64,000 nucleotides of DNA. Origin: Phalacrocorax aristotelis (lineage: Eukaryota > Chordata > Aves > Suliformes > Phalacrocoracidae). Where the stretch lies: the NCBI RefSeq assembly GCF_949628215.1, contig NC_134278.1:107985277-108049276 (forward strand), given 5' to 3'. The notes beneath the pieces were generated by a model. It was given only the letters and a program-made list of their open reading frames with translations. It did no database searches and was not told where the DNA came from. Positions 1 to 11,519 of the stretch are shown piece after piece (position 1 is the first letter of the stretch; each line of letters opens with the position of its first letter). The position numbers and the translations under genes are program-made.

Positions 1-3000
1 ACTAAATGTACTTTAAAGGTACTTTAAATGCCTGAAGTACACAGCATGTTTTCAGCGGTATTCCTCTTACAAACCTAAACGCATAAGGCGCAAAAAACAA
101 GAAAAAGATGACTAACTTGACTGCAGGTCTGTTAAAGAAAGGCTGCTCCATTCCTCCCATTATCAGGCATAATTAATAAGTTCTCGATTTTTTTTTTCCC
201 AGTTGCTGCAGTCTTGGGGTTTTTTTGTTTGTTTGTTTTTTTGGTTTGGTTTGGTTTTGCGGTTTTTTCATTTTTTCATGTTTATTAGCTTAATCTACAT
301 TTGCAGTCCTCAAAATCAGTCACTCTTTTCTATTGATGTGGAACCAGCTAGGATAATGTAAAAGCCCTTCCAAACACCTGTCATCACAACCAAACTTTTC
401 CTCTTTAATTTACCTGAAACCCTGATGGCCTAAGTAGTGATACTTTCATTTGGACTACTAACTAAGGTCTACTAGTGCCTAATGGTGCATTTTTGCCTTT
501 TCCACTTAGATGTTATCTTTACAGTCTCCTCATAAACCAGAGGACTGTTTGCTCACCCCCTTTGTCCATGCTGGTAAAAGACCTGGGCAGACTCCATCCT
601 TTCATCCACTCTACTGGCGTGGTGTGCCACGGCAGAATGGGTGGAAATGGTCTTATCCAGGTATATGGTCAGTACAGGTAACCCCTCTGGTACTCCCAGC
701 TCTGAAGGATGCTGGAAGGCAGGGAGGGACATGACAAGAAAACATTCAGTGTGGATCTCTTGGGCTTCAGGACATTACCTTAAGCACAAAATACAGCAGC
801 AATCATATTGAAGTAAGAAAAAGAAGAGAAATAGATCAATTCCTCCTTTCCTATGCCACCACCTGTCCTCTCCCAGCAAGATTCTGGTTTGAGAGTCTTT
901 GTAGAAAGAACATTTAAATCAGATTTTGATCTCCATAAATTGTAACAGCTGGAACAGCAAAATATAAAACAGCTTACAGTGGTTTTCCATATGAAGAAAT
1001 GCTGGAGACATCTCTAAACCCTTTGATTTGGCAGAGAAAAATAGTACGCATAGCCAGTATAGTCTGTCTGGCGCATCTTTTATTCAGAAAGAAAATGTCA
1101 TTCATTATCATGCATACTTCAACCAAAGCATGCAGAGATACAGGAGGAGAAGGAAAACTTTAAAAGGCTTACATAGGAAAAGGAAGAGCACTGTAGGATC
1201 ACTAGGAGACCATAAGACATTTTCTTGTTTAATCTGAAATAAAGAACCTTCAGAAAATCACTATCAGTTGTGAACTGGGACTGTGCAAGCAGTCAACCTG
1301 GCAGGGCTGTCTGAACAAAAAAAAAACCTCTTATCTTCCACAGTAGACAAAAACATGGTGAAAAAAATTAGCAGAGTAAAGAGAAAGAACATTTAGAAAT
1401 ATATGGTTCTGAAGATGACTGGGTTGCCTGATCCAAAATGTGGTAGAGGAATCTACAAAGCATGAGACATCTGTGTAGCCAGCATATGATGTGCAGGAAG
1501 AGTAAGAAAAAAATTCACATAACAATGTCCATCAAAGCAATGGGATCAGGGAAGCTGCTCAAAAGAAAAAAAAAAAGGGAGGATATTCATAATGTCACAG
1601 GAATGGTTAATTTGAGACATTTTCACTAAATTTGACTCCGTACTGTCCCAATGCACTTGCTTTCCTCAGCTATGAAGCTCTAAAGGAAACTTGCCCTTCT
1701 CACAGTTCAGGCTTTATTTCCTTAAAACATATTATACATCTGCAGAGATGGAGCTGCAGAGTCTAATGTCAATGCCTTTGAACTACCTGTGGAAATCTCA
1801 CCTCCACTGGCTGCTGTTTAAAGGATGAATTCATGAGTACCTGGCTATTAAATGAAACTTTCATCTTTAATATCTGTCTCACAACTTCAGCAATATTAGC
1901 TTTTGAATGACATTTTTCTTTCTCTTTTGAAAAGCATTGCCTGTGGCTCTATTTATTTATCACATGATGGTCAGGCAGAAATTTTCTCCTATCTTATCTC
2001 CAGTATAATACATTCTCTGCATCCAGCAGTAAACCCTGGTTATTGTGGCCCTGACACATGAAGGATTTTGCCTGAGAAGCATGTTTTAGAAGGAGAAGTG
2101 TTCCTGTTCACCAATATTATATTTAAAACAAAATAAAAAGATCAAGTTGCTCTGGGCACTCACCTTTGCTGTCAGCATGATTTCTCAAGCATTATAAATC
2201 ACGTAAAAGGACAAAGGATACTTCAGTGCCAGGCCAGAGAGACTTGAGCCAAGAAATAGCTTTCCAGGATGAAGGTCACAGATATTGAGATCACATGCCT
2301 AAAAAAGAGGAAACTTTCTTATAGTTTCATGACCAACTAGAAGAGATGTTAACCAAAAAATGATTCAAAGCCTACCCACCAAAGTGAGGAAGGCAAACCC
2401 CAGTGGATGCACACTGTCTCTCTTGCTGCCATCTGCTGTTGTCATGTGGAAGCATGGAAAATTTCAGATACTATACCATGATTTTTCCCTCTACCTACTG
2501 CATTAGCCCTACCTACAGTTTGGCAAAATTTCATGGGCCGCGTGGGGAGGTATCGTTCACACTGATTCATTCACTCCGTGGTTCCAGAAACCAGCAAGCA
2601 CAGCTCTTTCATTTGCAGAGTTGCTGACAGTAGCTGCTGTTATTGAAGATGCTGGACTCAGATCGGCTTTTGTCATAAGTACCAGCAAGTAAACCAGCCT
2701 GAGGAAAGGCTAACACTAGCTGCACACCCGAACCACTCTGTTGGAAGTAATTTTTTATGTGTCTTTGTTTGGAAAGTGCCTGGTAAATATTGCTTATTAT
2801 CTTTAAAAGGAAAGTAGCTCATGATGCTATTCCTGAATGACTTGCTTTCTCTGAAATATGGACCATGCTGTGACAGAGATGGCTCAGTCCTGTGACATTT
2901 ATCTCTTGACGTGAGGGGGAGTTGGTATTTTGTAGAATCAGACCATGTTTTTTCAATTTTTAAATGCAGACATATAAGTAAGATTAAAGGCAAAGCTTTC

Positions 3001-5800
3001 ATTTTCCCAATCCTTTATTTAAGAACAGTAATTTACTAATTTAATCTGGAAAATTTTCCTTTACTTTTGCTGCCTATTTCAGGGATTTTTTTTTTACATG
3101 AATTCCCATTTGGGGCAAAGGGAAAGATTGGTCACTTCTACTGAAAAGCAAAGAAAGCAGTTTAATAAGGGAAATAATGTATTCATTCTGGTGTATTATA
3201 TAATTTGTATGAGTAAATTTTAATTGGACGACTTGCATAAATGGAATGTAAATGTGTCTACCACACAGCATGGGTCTGGTGCTTTAAAAGCCAAAGTTCA
3301 ACTCCTGATGTCATTAATCAGGAACTATAATTTGTAAATGTAGGGTAGGTAATGGAAATTAAAACAAAAGTGCTTTATTAACTAATTCTTCAGGCACAGG
3401 TAAATCTATTTGAAAATGAGTTCCTTCACCCCAGCTACATGCTGCATGCCTAAGACAGCCTTATTATGAATAAGTTAATAATCTACTGCCTTTGACTACA
3501 GAAAATCTGACTCCTCTGGCTACATCTGTTAGGAACCCACATCCAGGAATCATGGTGCAGGACAGGTTTGAAGCTTCATCTTGGAGTCTTCACAGATTTG
3601 GTCCAAAGAAAGATCAACTATCACCCCCATTGCACTATCTGTCTAAAGGAATTTGAAGGCCCTCTGAAAGCAGAAGGTACTAAGCTGAGACGTAAGTTTT
3701 GATGAGCATTAAGAAACCAAGATTAAAATTTTTGTTTTCTTGATTGATAGTTATGGTCCTGAAAATATTAATTCAGTGAAGATACAATCAGATATCTCAT
3801 TAGACTTTGCAAGGGATACACCATTTCTGTATGACCCATCCTGCGAATGCAGAAACCTCCTTCCTAGATCTACATTTTCTCATGGAGTAGTTAAGTAAAT
3901 GTCTGATACTGCAGACATGGAAGATATCAATGCCTAAAAGCTCAGTTGTGCACTGTTGGTATACGACAGCAGGCTTGCCCTTAATCCAAGTTATCCAAGT
4001 TATCCATGTCTAGATATTATTGCAGGATTAATATTTTTTAATGTGAATAGAGTTTCTTTCCACTCTATTTTAGTTTGGCTTATGCTGACCTGTATTTGCT
4101 CTTCACACTCCAGCCTATGGTCTTAATTAACATCCTTGTTGGTGTTCTCAGTCTGTAAAACGGAGGACGATCAGTGTGCTGCTCACTGAATTTGGGTGCT
4201 AACATTATCCTTTCTAAAAGAAAACATTGCACACCTGCCCTGCTCACTAATAACCAGGCAATAGGATGGTTGTCACAGCTTAAAAATGTAGAAATGGAAA
4301 TGGGAAAGAATCCCAAACTCCCAGAGGGGAAAAGGCCAAACATAAGAGAGAGATTTATTGCTGAGTATGGCATAGCTGAAAGACAATAAAAGATTCCTTA
4401 ACCTGGGGATAACAACAGGACAAAAGAAAAACAAAACCTCCTAAACTAAGTCTGTTCATTTTTATTATGGGGTCAGCTGCAGACTGCCAGCCTGTTTTAA
4501 AATCAACACTTCACAGCAAGAAACTATACAGTAATGTATCACTTCTCTGCATGCACTTCCTTCCAGTGACAAATGGTCCAAGCAGAGTAATAGCTTAAAC
4601 AGAATAGCACGGAGGGGTGAACAGCACTGATGAAGAAGGATCTATATGAGTGTATTTATTTACAGATACATAACACATGCACACAGGCTATTGTGTGGAT
4701 CAGCTTCTTATTCTGGATAATGATCTGTATAAAATGCAAAGCTACAGGAGATGTTTTAACAGTCAGGGGAAAAAAATAATTCCACATGTAATGCTAATTT
4801 ATTCTGTCCCCAAGGGGGATCTCCGTAAACTTGTCACTCTGAAAATCAGCTCCTTTTCCAGCAGTTTTTACGCTTACTAGTTAGCACCCCTACTTAACAT
4901 TGCTAACCTGCTAGCTTTACCTTTTCCTAGTTTTCCTAAGTAGAGAGAACGGAAAAGGGATTGCTCCAAAACTCATGATAGTGTTCCCGAGTACACACTG
5001 AAGCACATTTTTTCCTGAGGCAGAGAATAAACTGCACCCTAATGTACATGGCTGATACAAAGCCAATGCGCCAGTTTATGCTTCAGCTAAATCCTTAACT
5101 TAGCACTTATGTAAGACATTAGACTTTTATAGGGCTTGGACCAAGGTATGAGTTTCATGAGGAGCTCACTAATTTGAGAAAACAACTGAGTGTGCTCTTT
5201 GGTATGACAAACCAGACCACTTATCCATTGGGGAGAGATGAAGGAAGATAAGATTCTATTTTTCCAGCTTTGTGAAATGTTTTTCAGATTTCCTCATTTA
5301 ATATGAGCTCGATAACAACAAAGTTTCAGCATAAAATTTTTAACCTGCTCTTTAGTTAAAATGCTAAGCCTTTCCCCTCCTGAGAAAAAAAAATACTGTG
5401 CATACAGAGGTTCAACTATCTCTGAATTCTGCCAATTTTCCAAATGCTTAGAATCACACTGAATCTGCTTATTCCCCACCAGGGCTGGTGAATGAATTAG
5501 CTCTAGAGCTCTGCTATTTTTCTCTTACTTGGTAGTCACATTTCTAGGAGACTGCCATTTTCTAGATAAGTTAATTCTATGACATGAAATTTAGCTTAAG
5601 CTAACAGGGTTTTGTAGGTTCTGCACTTGAACCAAAATGTGCATTTAATGAGGACCCCAGGAAATTGTGCAATTCTTGCCAAAGTTTCATTAATGGCTTG
5701 GAATTGCAATTTTGGGATAATCGATAAAAAGCAGCAACCTTAAGCTTAGTTTTTCTGTAAGTGGGTGCTCAGCACTTTCGCAAAATAAAACCATCTCTAT
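1..5800. other. Upstream intergenic DNA, distal part
   Basis: AT-rich single-copy-looking DNA without a supportable gene. All open frames are short (about 110 codons or fewer), lack recognisable domains, and start or stop without regard to splice or polyadenylation signals. There are short homopolymers (for example A-runs near 1320 and 1566) and one T/G-rich simple repeat near 215-268. From general vertebrate gene order the next gene upstream of EML4 is expected to be PKDCC, but no piece of it is recognisable here. I see no transposon I can name with confidence. Confidence 0.6.
215..268. repeat. T/G-rich simple repeat (GTTT / GGTTT)
   Basis: A low-complexity stretch made of GTTT units followed by GGTTT units, flanked by T-runs. 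Similar imperfect T/G tracts recur in this window (for example 40410-40435 and 53227-53300). Confidence 0.7.
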
Positions 5801-8800
5801 TGAGTCTCCATTATGGAGGCCCTTACAAATAATTAGTCTTGTTAAAAAATACGTGTGTTTTTCTTGTGTGTCAGTAAATTATACATATTGTATTAAACAA
5901 AGACATTTCTGAATACTTGGGAATAACTTTGCAAACTGTGATCAAAATCTATTTGCAATAAACTGGAAAACTAAACATGCAGAAGTTAATTAAAGATCAG
6001 CTATATACAGCTGCAAAAGTCAACCCTGACTGTTTATGAGATTTTTTTTCATGCTAATCAACAGTAAAGTAGCAGCATTACAGAAGTAAGACTGTGATCC
6101 ATCCTACTACAAAAAAGTCCACCTAACCAGAGTTTAGCCACTTGAAACCTTCCGGCAAACTTTGATATTTTTGTTTCGGAAAACAATTTCTGTTCCTATT
6201 TTATGCGACAATTGAGGAAGACCAGGAGATGTTCAGGTATGCAGACCTCTAGGAATAACATACAAAAACTGGTACACAGCAACGTCAAGACGACTGGCTT
6301 CTAACACGCATTATACAGTAGCAGCTAGGTGTCTTTAACAAAATTAATGAGGATAGACACAGCAGGTAACAAATTCAGCCCCATTTTGAAAACCCTGTGT
6401 CATCTTTGAGTGAAATACATAATTAAAAGCTTTAATCAAAGCTCTCTAGTTCTCCTCAAGTCCCTGGCAAGACTCTTAGTGCCTTCTAGCCCCATTCAGC
6501 ATTACAGGTGCTGATTCATGCCATTGGGTAATTTAGAGGCACCAAACATTAGGCTGCTTCTGTGGGGAGGAAAAACTCTAGCCCAGAAAGACAAACCTCA
6601 GAGACACTGTGTTGGAGGCAAGAGGAGTACCCTCTATAAATCAGGAAGGCGTAATTTAATCTAACTCTAGGTCAGGCATCAAATTTTTTCCCTTACATCA
6701 GTAACCCCTGGGAACTTCTTATAACTTGAGCCTCATGTGGGAGAATTAACACTATCCCATGCCTTATGGCAAACCAATAAAGTTGTTCCTCTTCAAAACA
6801 AGGCACCATAAAGCCCCCCACATATCTGCAAAGGGACAACATCTCAAACAAGCACCACCACAGCCCTGGGAGTGATCTGACACTGATTACAACACCAGCT
6901 GGGGGAACAGCTGGTTACAAATAGCAGCACCCCTTCCCAGGTCTGCAGGTGGGAGCAGAGGTGAGGCAGGACCAGACCTGCAGAGCTGAGGCTCCCTGGC
7001 TGCTCCTTGCCATGCATTCAGGCTCTCACCACTCGCCCTGAAGAGGTGCACCAGAAAAACTGCAGGAGGGAGAAGATTTCCTTCAGATGTTTCCACTTTA
7101 GTCCAGGAAACTAGATAGTCCTGTAAGTAACAAGAGACGAGTACTGTGGAAAGCAGAATTCTCTTTCTGCTGGGTAAGATGAAGTGGCTCAAAGGTTTAG
7201 ACTCCCAACTTCATGTACAAGAATCTTAGTAATTTCATTTTCAGTTGTTAATCATTTTTATGTTTCCTCCGTGGAAAAATGCTTAAATATAATTTACATT
7301 CAAGCCACCAAAAAGTTATAAACAATTCCTAGGCTGAATGTTGCCAAACTATGACAATTTAAAAACCCCAAACAAAGGTATTCTTAAAAGAAGTGCTGTT
7401 CAAGAGCCTCTAGTCCAAGGAAAATGTGCCAGAGAAATGAAACAATAGGGGAAAAATAGCCTATTTCCTTCAAGGGCTGGGTAGAAATCTTTGGAATGTG
7501 CATAGCCTCCACTGTGTATTTCAGGGTAACCTCTTTCTGTGGTTCATATTTTCCATAACTTCCCTCTAGTAAGAGGGAAACTCCACATGTATGTCCAGGC
7601 CCTCAGCTGGGGTATGTCAGCATGGTCCGGTGAGGTCGGTAATGCCAAGCTGACTTACAGCAGCTGAGGCACCGGCTCGTTGCTCACCAGCTACTCTGAG
7701 AAGCATAGTGCAGGCTTTGCCCTACGCCAGCACCCATCCAGCCACCTCCTGCACCAGTGGGACTTGCAGAGGGATATGCTGCACCACAGGAGGAGGGAAG
7801 GTTGCAAACAAGAATTTATATTTCCTAAGCTGTGAATCTGTCAAACTGATGTAAAATTCCTGCCCTGTGGTATCGCAGTTGTCTTTCTCTGTTTACCATC
7901 TATATGTGCAATAAAGCACTGGATGGTCAGCTGATTTGAAAGTTGAGGTGAGATATTCTAAATTTACTCCAACCCTGAATAATGTAATCTGTTTTTAGCA
8001 TCAAAATATAAAGGAAAAGGAGACAATTGCTGAGCTTGTTAATACTTTGTAACAACTCTTTAGTTCATGTTTTTGAATCACTGTCAACTAAGAAACAGAG
8101 GTTAAACCCCTTAAAGCACTATACAACTACTCCCTCCTCCAACTTAAGCATTAGGCACTATACCAGAGGTAAGAAATCACCTTGTCCTTAGGGTTTGCAC
8201 CTGGAACAGTCATGTTTTTTATCAGGCTATACCGAGTAATTTGCCAGTACCTGTCTGAAACCTACATAAAAAAGAAATTATTTTTGCTTTAATCGTAAGT
8301 TATTCCGCTCAACAGCCAAACAAAATTGTTAAAGATTATAAACACACATATATGTATTTATGGCTGATTTTTTTTTTTTTTGGCCAAAACTCTGGGTGTT
8401 GTCTGTACCGCAGTTACACCTGTTATCTACACCATAAACACAACCAATAAATAAATTAGCACCCCAAACAAGCCCCACCCTAATTCAGGTAGCATTCAGA
8501 ACTTGGCTTAGACTGAAGAAGGCAACATAAGAATAGAAAGGCTGGGGTTTGCCATATTTCATTAACTCCTCTGGAGCATTTGCTCATCAGAAATTCCTAA
8601 TTAAACCACACAGAGGTAAACTCCCTTGCTTTTTAATTTCCTTAGTTTTGTTTGGTTCCTTAACTCTGCAGTGATAGGGCATTATTTTTAAAAAGTTGGT
8701 ACCAAAGTTTGGGTTTTCAATAGTACTCAGGTAACAAACTCACCTTGGGTTTAAGATAACATTATGGAGAACCAGCTTTCTTTGCAGCTTTTAAACTTTT

Positions 8801-10430
8801 TGTGTGCTTTTCTACAAGCTCTGCAGGACCCAGATAATTAACGGTATTCATTCATGCTCCTAACCAGTTTCAGTAAACATTAAGCATCTAGGTAAGGATC
8901 CATACTGTCATTTTCACCTTTGTGCTTCAGTTTCTGGTCTGTAAAATAGAGGCAACGCTTCTTTACTTACAGCCCTAAGGATGTCTGCAATAACTCACTC
9001 ACTGGTGTGTCTGGAGGATGGTCCTGCTGACAGCTCAAGGAGGCAGCTGGGCGTGCTTTTTGTTTGTTTAACAAAACAGCATACTGAGGCACACGGGTCC
9101 CACCTGAAGAATTTACGTAAGGCTCTGCCTCTGGGGGAAGGGGCCCTTTTCTGAAGGAAACTGTCCGCAGGCTCTGAATTCCCAGGGCACTTTTCCTGGC
9201 TAGTGGAAGAGATCTCTCTCTCTCTGTACTCCCAATGCTTTAAGTATCTGAAAATCTGGCCTGAGGCAAGTAATAAATGCGGGGAGGAGACGGGACTGGA
9301 CTGGAGCACCTTGTTGTTCTTGCTTTTGTTTGTAAAATGAAGCATTTTAAAGGGAATTTAATTTAATTTACTGGTCTGGGCTGACTGCAGCACTCTTTTG
9401 CCATAGGTAAAAGGCCATGGAAGTAGTCTATATAGAGCCATTCTATAGCAACAGACCCCATATACCTGCTAGCAATTAAGACCAGAACTTAGTGGCTAAT
9501 GGTGTCTCATTTATAGCAGATCAATTGAAAGGCATTTCTTTTGACAAGAGTACAGGATGTATGAACATGGGTCATTTATGTAGTTTGCAGGCAGCCACAC
9601 TCAAATTCATTGCTGTGGCAGCTGTTCAGTAAAATTTGCTGGAAAATCCGGTTGAGATTAGGTTTTGATGAAAAGTTTCAAGGCGTTTTCCTCTAATATG
9701 AACAAGCATAAACCTCTCGGGTTTATTTTGTATTGCAGACCGGCAAGGTAACAACGCTTTTGTCTCAGTGGATGGAAGGTGCTCGGAAACGGACGCTGCT
9801 ACCAGGTCTGTGCTGCTCTCCAGCACCACATTTGTAGTTGTAGCTGCTGAAGCTATATGAGGAATAATTTTGTTTTCTTTCAGATAACTGAAATAATATA
9901 TTTAAATAATGCAATATAAATAAAATCTATTTTTAGTTCTATTCCAGTCCTGTTCAACAAGCAGCCACAGACACATGTCATTAAAGGAGGTGGCTGCAAA
10001 TGCCAGGGACGTGCTCATGGGGCAATTATCCATTTCTCACAGCACTAGCACTTGAGCGTGTTACAGGAAAATACTTAGAGCAAAACAGGATGTTGCAATG
10101 GGTACGTAGCTTTTCCTGACCAAGGAGAAAGCAATGCCTCACACAACTTGATGATGTTGCTTAACATACGGAACACTCTTGGCTAAGAGATTAGATGGTA
10201 CACAGCATGGCTGACCTGAATTTCTGGTTCTAATTCCTGTTTTCCCTCATCATCAAGGCACATGGTTGGAAGTTACAGGAGACAGCCGGGAGGGTGGCTG
10301 GCTGGAAGGGGAGGGACAGATTGCCTATATGTAGCCATAAGAAATGTTAAGGTTACAGAAGTGACAGTTCCTCTGGCTTACCATCCAGTGAGGAAGAACT
10401 TCCCCAAACTAGTCTGAACGAAAGTTTTTA
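5801..10430. other. Upstream intergenic DNA, proximal part
   Basis: Gene-free sequence leading to the EML4 CpG island. It includes AT-rich blocks with few CpGs and little low-complexity sequence (about 5870-6070, 7200-7370 and 8560-8650) that have the texture of conserved non-coding DNA, although conservation cannot be tested from one sequence. The block at about 7600-7800 is more GC-rich. A T14 run lies at 8368-8381. Open frames here are short and have no recognisable domain. Distal regulatory elements for EML4 could be located here, but none is demonstrated. Confidence 0.5.
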
Positions 10431-10635
10431 GATTCATCTAAGAAAATCTGTTTTGATTGCTGGGATCGTTATATTCAGTCGCCCAATTAACCCTCCCACA
10501 AACCGCCCGACAGCATAAACTTCTGAACGTAAATGGAGATGTTACTCCTAAATGGCTTATCCCGGAGAAGGTGTGCTGCCAAAAACGGGGGCCTGGCGCC
10601 GGCGCCCCCGGCCGAAGGCTGCGGCGAGCAGCCCA

Positions 10636-10704
10636 CCCCCTCCCCCTCCTCCTCCCCCCTCTCCTCCCCCTCCCCCTCCTCCTCCCCCTCCTCCTCCCCC
10701 TCCC
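10636..10704. repeat. 69-nt uninterrupted polypyrimidine tract (CCCCCT/CCT)
   Basis: Every base on the + strand is C or T, built from C5T and CCT units. The minus strand is therefore pure purine with many runs of three to five G. Such tracts can form intramolecular triplex or G-quadruplex structures. It lies about 480 bp upstream of the EML4 start codon, so it is either core promoter or distal 5' UTR. Long proline, arginine or glycine frames that cross it are compositional and not genes. Confidence 0.93.
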
Positions 10705-10758
10705 GGGAGGCCCTTCGCGGCCCGCGCTCCCGGCGGAGCAGCAGCCGCCGAGGCTCCC

Positions 10759-10770
10759 GGGGCGGGGGCG
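10759..10770 (+). promoter_or_regulatory. GC box (Sp/KLF-type site)
   Basis: GGGGCGGGGGCG matches the consensus for Sp1/KLF zinc-finger factors. It lies in the CpG island upstream of EML4. Occupancy is inferred, not shown. Confidence 0.55.
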
Positions 10771-10836
10771 CCGCAGCCGGAGGCGGCCCGGGGCTGCCCG
10801 GCCAGGGCCGGCCCGCAGGGGAAGCGGCGGCTGCCA

Positions 10837-10846
10837 GGGCGGGCGG
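10837..10846 (+). promoter_or_regulatory. Tandem GC box
   Basis: GGGCGGGCGG contains two overlapping GGGCGG hexamers. An ETS-like CGGAAG follows at 10850-10855. Together they would suit a TATA-less promoter, but the function is inferred from motifs only. Confidence 0.5.
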
Positions 10847-10972
10847 AGTCGGAAGCACGACAGCACGGGGCGCTGGGGCGGCGCTGCCGGCGGCGGCGGG
10901 AGGAGCTCGGCACTAGCTGCCGTGCTGGGGTCGCGGCGCAGGACGGAGCCGGGCAGCGCCGCCGCCGGCCCC

Positions 10973-11000
10973 GCAGCAGCAGCAGCAGGAGGAGGAGGAG
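10973..11000 (+). repeat. (GCA)5-(GGA)4 trinucleotide repeat
   Basis: Five GCA units pass directly into GGA/AGG units and then CCGCCG-rich sequence. It lies about 190-215 bp before the EML4 start codon, so probably in the 5' UTR or core promoter. It is short and probably polymorphic. Confidence 0.8.
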
Positions 11001-11067
11001 CCGCCGGAGCCGCCTCCTGCCGCCGCCGAGCGCGGGGAGCCGCGGGAGCCGCTACCTCAGGCGGCTC

Positions 11068-11118
11068 ATGAGCGCCGGGCTGCGGCGCCGCCGCCTGCCG
11101 CCGCCGCTCCGCGGGTGA
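11068..11118 (+). other. Upstream ORF 1 in EML4 leader (16 codons)
   Basis: ATG at 11068 opens a 16-codon, arginine- and proline-rich frame that stops at TGA 11116-11118. Start context is weak (C at -3, A at +4). The stop is directly followed by the ATG of the next upstream ORF. The frame is open further upstream to an ATG at 10552, but that ATG is probably outside the transcript. It is real as a uORF only if transcription starts before 11068, which is likely but unproven. Confidence 0.5.
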
Positions 11119-11211
11119 ATGAACCTGTCCCGGCCGGCGACAGCGGCTTCGCCTCAGGTTGCAGCACCAGCCTCCCCCTGCACAAAATGGACGGTTTCGC
11201 CGGGAGTTTGG
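11119..11211 (+). other. Upstream ORF 2, overlapping the EML4 start
   Basis: ATG at 11119 immediately follows the uORF 1 stop, giving TGAATG. This frame differs from the EML4 frame, runs through the EML4 ATG, and is still open at the splice donor after 31 complete codons, so in mRNA it continues into exon 2. Start context is weak (T at -3, A at +4), in contrast to the strong EML4 start. Any repression would therefore depend on leaky scanning. There is no sign that the peptide itself is functional. Confidence 0.5.
11187..11211 (+). CDS. EML4: EML4 coding exon 1 (partial; first 8 codons plus 1 base)
   Basis: The exon encodes MDGFAGSL and the first G of codon 9, then a consensus donor GTGAGC at 11212. 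This N-terminus and the phase-1 exon end after 25 coding bases fit EML4 as I know it from mammals, where codon 9 is Asp completed by exon 2. The paralogue EML1 begins differently. The start has a strong context (A at -3, G at +4) and lies in a CpG island. EML4 is a cytoplasmic microtubule-associated protein that stabilises microtubules and acts at the spindle. Its coiled coil begins in exon 2, and its HELP motif and WD-repeat propellers come later, so none is in this window. The exon is too short for ORF-based gene finding. Identification rests on eight residues plus exon phase and context, so it is strong but not absolute. Confidence 0.88.
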
Positions 11212-11217
11212 GTGAGC
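11212..11217 (+). other. EML4: Splice donor of EML4 exon 1
   Basis: GTGAGC follows the final exonic G. It agrees with the consensus G|GTRAGN and leaves the reading frame in phase 1, as expected for EML4. Confidence 0.85.
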
Positions 11218-11479
11218 GGCGGGAAGCGTGAGGGAGATGGCGGGACGGGGCAGAAGCGTGCCGGCAGCCAGCCCGCCCTGCCGCGGCGCCGGGGGCGCGC
11301 ACCTGCGGCCGGCGGGGTGCCGGGCTGGGCTCAGCTCGGCCGGGCTGGGCTGAGCCGGGCTGCGCGGGCGGCGGGGACCGGCCCGGCGGAGGCGGGTTGT
11401 GGGGGGGCTGCCCTGCGCGGCGGCGGCCGGGGGCGAGGCGGTGCCGGGCGGGCCGGTGCGTGCAGACATCGCCCGAGAG

Positions 11480-11519
11480 CGGCGGGAGGGGAGGGAGGCA
11501 GCGGCGGGAGGGGAGGGGA
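11480..11519 (+). promoter_or_regulatory. G-quadruplex-prone G-run cluster just inside intron 1
   Basis: GCGGGAGGGGAGGGAGG is followed closely by GCGGGAGGGGAGGGG, giving six runs of three or four G on the non-template strand with one- to nine-base gaps. This exceeds the usual four-run G-quadruplex rule. A G-rich non-template strand about 270 bp downstream of the start codon in a CpG island also favours R-loop formation. Both properties are inferred from sequence. Confidence 0.65.
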
